Source of the DNA: Chitinophaga pinensis
Lineage (GTDB): Bacteria > Planctomycetota > Phycisphaerae > Phycisphaerales > SM1A02
Length of the DNA stretch: 6,206 bases
Assembly (NCBI GenBank): GCA_943329105.2
Contig: CALQCP020000148.1
Span: forward strand, 1 to 6,206
Direction: 5' to 3'
Under the pieces are notes generated by a model. It saw only the letters and a program-made list of their open reading frames with translations, had not been told where the DNA came from and searched no databases. The position numbers were made by a program, and so were the translations under genes. Positions 1 through 5,266 of this stretch are shown here, piece after piece (position 1 is the stretch's first letter; each line of letters opens with the position of its first letter).

Positions 1-41
1 GCAACGCCTCGCGCCGACAGCCTGCAGAACGCCGTGGGACG

Positions 42-719
42 TCACCGCATCAGCCACTGATCCTTCATCGCGTCAAAGGCTGCCTCGGTTCCGTGGCGCG
101 GGTCCGTCTCGCCAGGAACGGCGAAATGGCGGGACCACGTGCGTCGCGTGATCACTTCCTTGCCCGTGGCGGGGTCGGTGCCGCGATCGAATGCAGCACT
201 CATGCCGCTCACAAACAGCGTCATATCCTTGGCATCACCCTTGGCAGGCCAGATCACAAACCCCTCGCGGGCGTTTGACTCACCGTCAAGAATGTCGCCC
301 ATCACCTGGAACTGATCCATCGCCTGCGCGGAAGCAACGGCGCGCTGCATCCGGCGCGCTGCGTCCACCGGAACATCCTTGCCGGCGGTCAAGATCACGC
401 CGTCACCCATCAACATGTCAAAGCGAGGCGAGAAACGCTGCGTCTTTCCAGTCTTATTGGCAATCGTGTACGTGAACACCCAGAAGCGTCCGCCGGTTGG
501 CGTGTCGGTCACGATGGAGAGCGCACCGGGGCGGAAATCAAGATCATCCGCAGTGGCCGCACGAACCTTGGGAATCAGCTTGGAATCCGGCACCACTGGC
601 GGCGCTGCATTGGGGGTGCGTGCAGCGGCGGGCTGCACGGCCATCAGCCCAACCGTTAAGACGGCCAGACCAAGTGCGCAAGCGAGGGGACGAATCACGG
701 CGTTCGGGGCTGCAAACAT
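42..719 (-). CDS. Small exported protein of unknown function
   Basis: A 225-residue protein that I cannot assign to a named family. It begins with a clear Sec-type signal peptide: an Arg at residue 10, a hydrophobic stretch at about 11-29, and a likely cleavage after the Ala-Ala-Ala at 31-33. Cys14 does not sit in a proper lipobox, so it is probably not a lipoprotein. The mature part opens with a short Pro/Ala linker. It then looks beta-rich (for example the segment FWVFTYTIANKTGK, about 79-92, typical of an Ig-like or beta-sandwich strand pair) and ends in Trp-Leu-Met-Arg. There is only one Cys in the whole chain. Its periplasmic or cell-surface location is inferred from the signal peptide. 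The start codon has no Shine-Dalgarno sequence but has TAGAAT seven bases upstream. The protein resembles, from memory only, small exported proteins seen in planctomycete genomes. The reading frame is convincing; the function is unknown. Confidence 0.8.
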   Translation of the reverse strand: MFAAPNAVIRPLACALGLAVLTVGLMAVQPAAARTPNAAPPVVPDSKLIPKVRAATADDLDFRPGALSIVTDTPTGGRFWVFTYTIANKTGKTQRFSPRFDMLMGDGVILTAGKDVPVDAARRMQRAVASAQAMDQFQVMGDILDGESNAREGFVIWPAKGDAKDMTLFVSGMSAAFDRGTDPATGKEVITRRTWSRHFAVPGETDPRHGTEAAFDAMKDQWLMR

Positions 720-726
720 GGTCGGG

Positions 727-732
727 ATTCTA
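727..732 (-). promoter_or_regulatory. Candidate -10 element for a leaderless transcript
   Basis: On the - strand the sequence reads TAGAAT, then CCCGACC (7 bases), then the ATG of the exported-protein gene. TAGAAT matches the bacterial -10 consensus TATAAT at five of six positions. A transcript starting 6-7 bases after it would begin at or next to the start codon, which fits the absence of any ribosome binding site. I see no good -35 hexamer 16-19 bases further upstream. The same arrangement occurs before the gene at 3671. Confidence 0.4.
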
Positions 733-765
733 CGGCTCGGAAGGCTTCCCGGTTACGCTCATCAT

Positions 766-1737
766 GTGCCTTTTCGACGACTCTTTCGCGGAAGTGACAG
801 CTCCCCCCCGGAGTTGCTGTTCAGCAAGGCCAGTCCCGACGACCGCGCAGCCGCGCTTTCCTCGGTCCTCGGCTCCACGGTGGCCTCTGCACCCGCCTTC
901 GAACGCCGAGCCGCGTCACAAGGCGTGGACCTCACGCACCTCTGGACAGCGCATCAGGATGAGCGACTGGTCGCTGCCACCCTACTGATTCCCCATCCCG
1001 GGCGCACGGCGCTCCTCATGTCGACCGCGCCCCGTGACCACCCGCACGCGGCGCAAGTAGGAAGCCTGATCACCGCCACCCTGCGAGCGAGTTTCCAACT
1101 TCCACAGATCCGGCTGGTACAGGCACTTTCGTCAGCAAACGAAAGCCTGCGTACCAGCGCTTGGGTATCGGGTGGCATGCGTCATCTGGCCACACTTGAA
1201 TACATGGAGCGCCCCATTCACACGGGTGAGGTCCGCTCGATTCCCGTACCTGCTCCGTTTCGCCTTGCGCCATGGAACTCCGCCGACCGCTCCATGCTTC
1301 AAGCGCTGCTCACAGAGACCTACCAAGACACGCTTGATTGCCCCGGCCTTGCCGAGCTGCGCACCCCCACCGATATTGTTGATGGCCACCTTGCCGCCGG
1401 CGAACACGATGCATCACTGTGGACCATTGCCTTTGAGAACGAACGCCCAGTCGGCGCGCTGCTCCTTACGCCGTCACCGTCCACTGATTCCACTGAGGTG
1501 ATCTACCTTGGTTTAGTACCGCAAGCCCGCGGTCGTGGTCTCGGTAGCGCACTGATGGCGCATGGAATGGCGCTCGCCGCACAGCGTCCGGAACCAAATA
1601 TCGCACTTGCAGTGGACTCGCGAAATTCACCCGCGCTTGCCCTCTACACGCACGCCGGATTCTGCGTGCTGCGTCGTCGCGAGGCATTCGTCGCGCATCC
1701 CGCGCCCTACGCGATTTCGCCAGCGCCTGTCAAGTGA
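766..1737 (+). CDS. GNAT-fold N-acetyltransferase, two-domain
   Basis: A 323-residue protein whose C-terminal half (about 170-315) is a GNAT acetyltransferase domain. It shows the acetyl-CoA pyrophosphate-binding motif A, QARGRGLG at 253-260, directly after a beta strand (YLGLV). It also has the usual late motif Asn287...Ala-Leu-Tyr294...Gly298-Phe299. The N-terminal half has weak GNAT-like strands (around LWTAHQDERLVAATLLIP and GRTALLM) but no motif A, as in tandem GNAT proteins where one copy is degenerate. No signal peptide is seen, so it is likely cytoplasmic. The acceptor substrate cannot be told from sequence. The start is uncertain: I chose GTG 766, just before the conserved-looking part. 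ATG 718 in the same frame would add 16 residues and would overlap the divergent gene's start codon at CATG. Neither start has a good ribosome binding site. No clear terminator hairpin follows the stop. Confidence 0.8.
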   Translation: MPFRRLFRGSDSSPPELLFSKASPDDRAAALSSVLGSTVASAPAFERRAASQGVDLTHLWTAHQDERLVAATLLIPHPGRTALLMSTAPRDHPHAAQVGSLITATLRASFQLPQIRLVQALSSANESLRTSAWVSGGMRHLATLEYMERPIHTGEVRSIPVPAPFRLAPWNSADRSMLQALLTETYQDTLDCPGLAELRTPTDIVDGHLAAGEHDASLWTIAFENERPVGALLLTPSPSTDSTEVIYLGLVPQARGRGLGSALMAHGMALAAQRPEPNIALAVDSRNSPALALYTHAGFCVLRRREAFVAHPAPYAISPAPVK

Positions 1738-1743
1738 CGACGG

Positions 1744-1752
1744 TTGTCCACA
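1744..1752 (+). promoter_or_regulatory. DnaA-box-like 9-mer TTGTCCACA
   Basis: TTGTCCACA differs from the E. coli consensus TTATCCACA at one position and equals the form preferred in high-GC actinobacteria. It lies 7 bases after the GNAT stop codon and about 460 bases before the dnaA start. With the next base it forms TTGT-CC-ACAA, a small imperfect palindrome. Location upstream of dnaA raises its likelihood of being real. The divergent recognition helix of this DnaA means its true box could differ. Confidence 0.45.
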
Positions 1753-1830
1753 ATCAGCAAGCAGTGCGCTGCATATACGGTGGATGAAATTAGTTTCTGC
1801 GAGGGAATTGCCACGGACTACGGCACTTAC

Positions 1831-1861
1831 GCAAGCGTGATGAAACATCACATTCACTTGC
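1831..1861. repeat. Hyphenated palindrome / stem-loop upstream of dnaA
   Basis: The core at 1837-1851 is GTGATG-AAA-CATCAC, a perfect 6-bp inverted repeat with a 3-base centre. It is flanked by an outer inverted repeat, GCAAG (1831-1835) and CTTGC (1857-1861), with an uneven gap of 1 and 5 bases between arms. It could be a protein-binding operator (a symmetric 15-mer suits a dimeric helix-turn-helix protein) or a short hairpin. It has no U-run, so it is not a standard terminator. Confidence 0.5.
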
Positions 1862-1864
1862 CCC

Positions 1865-1878
1865 TTGCATCAATGCAA
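1865..1878. repeat. Second perfect palindrome upstream of dnaA
   Basis: TTGCAT-CA-ATGCAA is a perfect 6-bp inverted repeat with a 2-base centre. Its centre lies about 27-28 bases from that of the palindrome at 1837-1851. The two half-sites differ (TTGCAT versus GTGATG), so these are not two copies of one operator. A protein-binding site is possible; its role is not known. Confidence 0.45.
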
Positions 1879-1924
1879 ATTCCGGCTAGCCTTCGCCGTG
1901 CTCCGCAGGATGTGGAGCATTCAA

Positions 1925-2018
1925 CAGCGCCGCTTGTGTGGCGCCCCACTGGAATCAGCGCGGCCATGAGCGCCCGCAATCACCACTGGAGCGCCGCGTA
2001 AGCGGAGTGTTGAGCGCC
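1925..2018 (+). repeat. Short AGCGCC repeats before dnaA
   Basis: AGCGCC occurs at 1926-1931, 1969-1974, 1990-1995 and 2013-2018, so the starts are 43, 21 and 23 bases apart, close to multiples of two helical turns. A direct repeat of CCACTGGA also occurs at 1946-1953 and 1983-1990. In DNA this rich in G and C such short repeats can arise by chance, so this is a weak call. Confidence 0.2.
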
Positions 2019-2193
2019 GTGCAAGTCATCGGAGATGACCGCACGGAGTGGACACGGACGATCCTGAAATCCTGTCGGCATGCACTGCCTCGTTCAGTAC
2101 GGACAAGGGAGCGGTGGCTTATTCGCCATCGGAGCATGCTATTTCCATAGTTGCCGCATCGCGGTCATCACTGCGCCTCGCGCCCTCACTGAC

Positions 2194-2197
2194 AGGA
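2194..2197 (+). promoter_or_regulatory. Possible weak RBS for dnaA
   Basis: AGGA lies 11 bases before the GTG at 2209. The spacing is longer than the usual 5-9 bases, so it is weak, but it is the only Shine-Dalgarno-like stretch near the start that best fits the DnaA family. Confidence 0.3.
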
Positions 2198-2208
2198 CCC
2201 ACCGAACC

Positions 2209-3660
2209 GTGTCGACCGCCACCGTACAGGCCTCCAAACTCCAAGCAACGCCGGACGCCGCCCTCCTCAGTGAGGCTCCCAGCAGCGCATCCATCGAACG
2301 CCGACTGGCCGCTCGCATCGGCGCAGCCCGGTACCGGATGTGGTTTGCCGAACCGTCCTGCCTGACCCTGAACGGTTCCGAATTGGTGGTCAACGCGTCC
2401 AGCCCCTTCGCGGCTGAGTGGGTTGAACGCAATTTCCGTGACGAACTTGCCGGCGTGGCCGCCGACGTGGGGCTACTCACCGTCCGCATCGTTGCCTTGG
2501 ACGAATCCGCTGCCAGCGAGTCCCCGATGACCGGGAACCATGCTCCCGCGCCCGTCGCCACCACCGTTCCCGCCATCCGACGCGATCAACCGCGCTGGCG
2601 CCGCTTGGAAGACTTCGTGGTCGGTGATTCAAACCGCATCGCGTTCGAGGCCGCGCGCCGGCTGGCAGAGGACAACCTCGGCGGCATCCGCAGCATTCTT
2701 CTGCACGGCGGTTGCGGCGTTGGAAAGACGCACTTACTACAAGGCCTGTGCGCCGATCGCCGATCGCGCTTCCCCAACGAGCGCATTCGCTACACCACTG
2801 GCGAGCAGTTCACCAACGATTACATTCAGTCGGTCCGCGCTGGCAACATCGAAGCGTTCCGCGCGCGCGTGCGCAAACTTGATCTGTTGGCGCTTGATGA
2901 CGTGCACTTCCTTTCCAACAAGGGTGCTACTCAGGCAGAATTCCTGCACACCATCGACGCCATCGGGCTCGCCGGTGCACGCGTCGCCATCGTTACCGAT
3001 GCGCATCCGCGCGCGCTCCGCGCTTTCAGCGAGTCCTTGGTCAGTCGATTGCTCGGCGGCATGGTGGTGCAGGTGGAAGCGCCCGATCGCAATACCCGCG
3101 AGGCGTTGGTACTCCGCCTGGCGGAAGAACGCGGCATTGCGCTTGAACCAGCCGCTGCCCGTGCCGTGAGCGACCGCGCCATCGGTAGCGTCCGAGAGAT
3201 TGAAGGCGCCCTCGCCCGCATCGCCGCCGCACTCCTTCTGGAAGACATGGGCGGCGTTGCCACACTCAGCATCGTGGAACGAGCGCTGGGCATCGGCGAA
3301 TCCGGTATTCGCGGCGTACCCCCGCGAATTGCAGCCATTGTTGAAGCCACCTGCGATGAACTGGGCGTCAACCGTGACGACCTCGCTTCCACCGGTCGCC
3401 ATCGCCGTGTAGTGCTCGCCCGCGGAGTGGTGGTCCACCTCGCCCGCGAAATGACCACCCTCAGTTTCCCCGAGATTGCTCGACACCTTGGTCGGACCGC
3501 TCACTCGAGCGCCCACGCCGCCGCGCGCCGGGTTCGGGACATGCTCGACCGTGGCGATGAATTGCCACCCGATGAGAACACCCCCGGGGTCCGCAGTATT
3601 CGTGAATTGGTAGAAACCGTGCGCCGCGGTGTCGAGCGCCGCGGCCGGGCGGCGCGATAG
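2209..3660 (+). CDS. dnaA: Chromosomal replication initiator DnaA
   Basis: A 483-residue DnaA, the AAA+ ATPase that binds DnaA boxes and opens the origin. Domain I is at about 27-90 (Tyr42-Arg-Met-Trp45, then the Ala-Glu-Trp71-Val helix). Domain II is a short Pro/Ala linker at about 98-128. Domain III follows: Val-Gly-Asp-Ser-Asn-Arg at 138-143, Walker A GGCGVGKT at 167-174, Walker B LLALDD at 226-231, sensor 1 near Thr263-Asp264, the box VII arginine finger Arg280, and sensor 2 Arg329 in SVREIEGAL. Domain IV (about 365-445) keeps the LARE and LSFPEI elements (Pro421). The recognition motif is Ala431-His432-Ser433-Ser434, where most DnaA proteins have Asp-His-Thr/Ser-Thr. A basic 40-residue tail follows, longer than usual. 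GTG 2209 is chosen because upstream residues do not look like DnaA; ATG 2080 would add 43 residues. No dnaN, recF or gyrB is adjacent. All ATPase residues are intact, so it is probably functional; a paralogue cannot be excluded. Confidence 0.93.
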   Translation: MSTATVQASKLQATPDAALLSEAPSSASIERRLAARIGAARYRMWFAEPSCLTLNGSELVVNASSPFAAEWVERNFRDELAGVAADVGLLTVRIVALDESAASESPMTGNHAPAPVATTVPAIRRDQPRWRRLEDFVVGDSNRIAFEAARRLAEDNLGGIRSILLHGGCGVGKTHLLQGLCADRRSRFPNERIRYTTGEQFTNDYIQSVRAGNIEAFRARVRKLDLLALDDVHFLSNKGATQAEFLHTIDAIGLAGARVAIVTDAHPRALRAFSESLVSRLLGGMVVQVEAPDRNTREALVLRLAEERGIALEPAAARAVSDRAIGSVREIEGALARIAAALLLEDMGGVATLSIVERALGIGESGIRGVPPRIAAIVEATCDELGVNRDDLASTGRHRRVVLARGVVVHLAREMTTLSFPEIARHLGRTAHSSAHAAARRVRDMLDRGDELPPDENTPGVRSIRELVETVRRGVERRGRAAR

Positions 3661-3663
3661 ACT
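3658..3663 (+). promoter_or_regulatory. Candidate -10 element overlapping dnaA stop
   Basis: TAGACT starts on the dnaA stop codon itself and is followed by seven bases (TCTCCGC) and the ATG at 3671. This is the same spacing and nearly the same hexamer as before the exported-protein gene (TAGAAT at 727-732). The start has no Shine-Dalgarno sequence, which supports a leaderless transcript from here. No good -35 box is visible in the GC-rich end of dnaA. Confidence 0.4.
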
Positions 3664-3670
3664 TCTCCGC

Positions 3671-5242
3671 ATGCTGCTGACTGAGCCCTTCCACCACGTC
3701 CGGCGCATCGCGGGCGTGGTGATGACAGCGATTCTGTGCGTCGCCCCTGCTTCCGCCCAGTTCTATGAGAAGGTCGATCTCTCCAAGGCGGCGATTGACG
3801 TCCTGGAGAACTCGCTCACGGGCACCGATCCGGCCACCGGAAGTTACGTTGCTGGCATCGCAGGAACCAATGACCCGGGCACCGAGGCGCTCTTTCGTGC
3901 CATGGTGCGCAACCGGCGCGCCGGACCGCGCGTCTACGGCGTCCTCGGTGCGGCGCTCATCAGTAAAAAGGGCATCGATCCCGCGTTGATGGCTGACATC
4001 ACCGCGCGTGATGAACGCGCGGCAATCATTCGCGAAGCCAACATCACTGGCATCCTTCGCGTTTCTCCAGTCGCGGTGCTCTTGGCACAAGGCAACTTTC
4101 CTGATGCCGCACTGCTGTCGCTGATCGCTGAGATCAACCGCCGCAACGAAGAGTGGGACGCAGCGCCGGTTCGAGCGTTGATTGCCAACAACGATCCGGT
4201 TGCCGCAGGATTTGCAGCACTCTTACTGCGCGAAGGAAGCGCCAAAAATCCCACCGACCCTGCCCCATGGGAAGCATTCAAAGCGCGCCTCCTGGCATTG
4301 CCACCGGTCGATCGCAACGGCACGATGCGTGCCCTTGTCGAAGCATCCATGATCTTTGAACTCAAGAGCGCCGCAGCGCCGCTCCTTGCACTGGCAAGCA
4401 CCGAGCCATTTACCGTCGATACTCGCATTGGCGCCATCGGCATGGCGCTCCGCATTGATACGCCTGCTGGGGTTGCTGCCTGGCAAGATCACGTGGCCGC
4501 CAACCGTTCACAAACGGCACTGGTGCGCGCCGGCTTACAACTGTTGGCATCGTCCGACCGTGGCATTCCACCGACGGCGTTCGATGCCATCCGCAATGGC
4601 AATCAAGTCTTGGACGCCATGGCCGACACCGGCGCGGCCATCAGTGGCGGGAAAGATCCCGTTGCGGCGCTCATCAAACTGCTTGATGCCGGACATCCAC
4701 TCAGCGCCGAGTGGGCACTGATCCGCGCCTCGGAACTTCCACCGGAATCGTCAGCCATTGTTTGGAAGCATCTGCTGGCACGCATGGATGATCCCGATCT
4801 GGCAAATCGTCCCACCTCGGTCTTGGTGTCCGGGCTGGCGCGCGAACTCATGAAGAGCGACCCGGCCGCCGTGGCCGCCCTGGTGGAGCGCGTCAAGGAT
4901 GACCCGAACCTGGTTGTTGCTGCCATGACCGGCGTCAACGACAGCTGCGTTGCTGCCGGAGCGGACATTGCCCGGGCGCGTCGCGGCTCACTGCCACGCG
5001 CTGGCGAAGGACTGGCCGTTCTGATCATCGCGCGTGCCGGCGCTCCGCTTTCGAACAATGACCTGGATGTGCTCGGTCGAGCCGCCGCCGGCGGTGGTGA
5101 TCTTGACGCTTTGCGAACACTGCAAGCCGCTTGGTTCTATGCCCGCGCTTGCAAGAAGACCGAAGAACTGATCACGCGCATTGCGGGAGAGAAAGTCTCG
5201 GCGCCGTCCGCGCCAGCACCCACAGTGACTGCACCTCAGTAA
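3671..5242 (+). CDS. Exported helix-rich (HEAT-like) protein, function unknown
   Basis: A 523-residue protein of no family I can name. ATG 3671 gives a good Sec signal peptide: basic His-His-Val-Arg-Arg at 8-12, a hydrophobic core at about 13-25, and cleavage after Ala-Ser-Ala at 27-29. A frame extension to 3629 would run into dnaA and spoil the signal. The mature part is almost all predicted amphipathic helix, rich in Ala and Leu. It repeats short helix-turn units such as Asn-Asp-Pro-Val-Ala-Ala, Lys-Asp-Pro-Val-Ala-Ala and Ser-Asp-Pro-Ala-Ala, which suggests an alpha-solenoid of the HEAT/ARM type. Such folds usually bind partner proteins; no catalytic motif is seen. There are two Cys in the mature chain (426 and 494), which might pair in the periplasm. 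The C-terminus is a Pro/Ala/Thr tail. The gene starts 10 bases after dnaA and ends 24 bases before the DegT-fold gene, so read-through transcription is possible in addition to its own promoter. Confidence 0.82.
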   Translation: MLLTEPFHHVRRIAGVVMTAILCVAPASAQFYEKVDLSKAAIDVLENSLTGTDPATGSYVAGIAGTNDPGTEALFRAMVRNRRAGPRVYGVLGAALISKKGIDPALMADITARDERAAIIREANITGILRVSPVAVLLAQGNFPDAALLSLIAEINRRNEEWDAAPVRALIANNDPVAAGFAALLLREGSAKNPTDPAPWEAFKARLLALPPVDRNGTMRALVEASMIFELKSAAAPLLALASTEPFTVDTRIGAIGMALRIDTPAGVAAWQDHVAANRSQTALVRAGLQLLASSDRGIPPTAFDAIRNGNQVLDAMADTGAAISGGKDPVAALIKLLDAGHPLSAEWALIRASELPPESSAIVWKHLLARMDDPDLANRPTSVLVSGLARELMKSDPAAVAALVERVKDDPNLVVAAMTGVNDSCVAAGADIARARRGSLPRAGEGLAVLIIARAGAPLSNNDLDVLGRAAAGGGDLDALRTLQAAWFYARACKKTEELITRIAGEKVSAPSAPAPTVTAPQ

Positions 5243-5266
5243 TTTCTTTGCTTGATAAGAGTTCCC

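Larger units (their letters stand above)
1738..2208. other. dnaA upstream region; candidate oriC
   Basis: This 471-base gap between the GNAT gene and dnaA has no convincing gene in any frame. It contains one good DnaA-box-like 9-mer (1744-1752) and three 7/9 matches to the reverse box: GGTGGATGA near 1780, TGTGGAGCA near 1913 and AGTGGACAC near 2046. It also has a relatively AT-rich patch at about 1772-1800, two perfect hyphenated palindromes (1837-1851 and 1865-1878), and short GC repeats at 1925-2018. Origins are often next to dnaA and dnaA is often autoregulated through such boxes, so an origin or an operator region is plausible. One good box is thin evidence for a full origin. I see no strong DUE with tandem AT-rich 13-mers. 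Confidence 0.35.

Noticed and set aside
1..60. Open frame on the + strand ending with TGA at 58-60, possible tail of a convergent gene
   Set aside because: Only 19 codons are visible, without recognisable motif; it could be a real gene end overlapping the exported-protein gene by 19 bases, but the window does not allow a call.
379..765. Upstream extension of the GNAT frame to 379
   Set aside because: It runs antisense through the well-supported exported-protein gene and has no GNAT-like content; the GNAT family part begins after about 790.
1756..1772. Short stem GCAG-TGCG-CTGC as a terminator for the GNAT gene
   Set aside because: A 4-bp stem without a following U-run is too weak to call a terminator.
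1841..2001. Small + strand frame of 53 codons starting inside the palindrome upstream of dnaA
   Set aside because: No ribosome binding site, no family resemblance and no GC third-position bias; it would also conflict with the palindromes as regulatory sites.
2119..2145. TTATTC...TATTTC as a -35/-10 pair for dnaA
   Set aside because: Spacing is only 15 bases and both hexamers match the consensus poorly.
2007..2150. Small + strand frame of about 47 codons starting GTG/TTG just before dnaA
   Set aside because: A GGAG-like stretch abuts the start with no spacer, composition is Arg-rich as in random GC-rich sequence, and nothing else supports it.
2737..3708. Long - strand open frame (323 codons) inside dnaA
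   Set aside because: It is a shadow of dnaA, whose domains and motifs are unmistakable; the antisense protein shows no family features and results from codon bias in GC-rich DNA.
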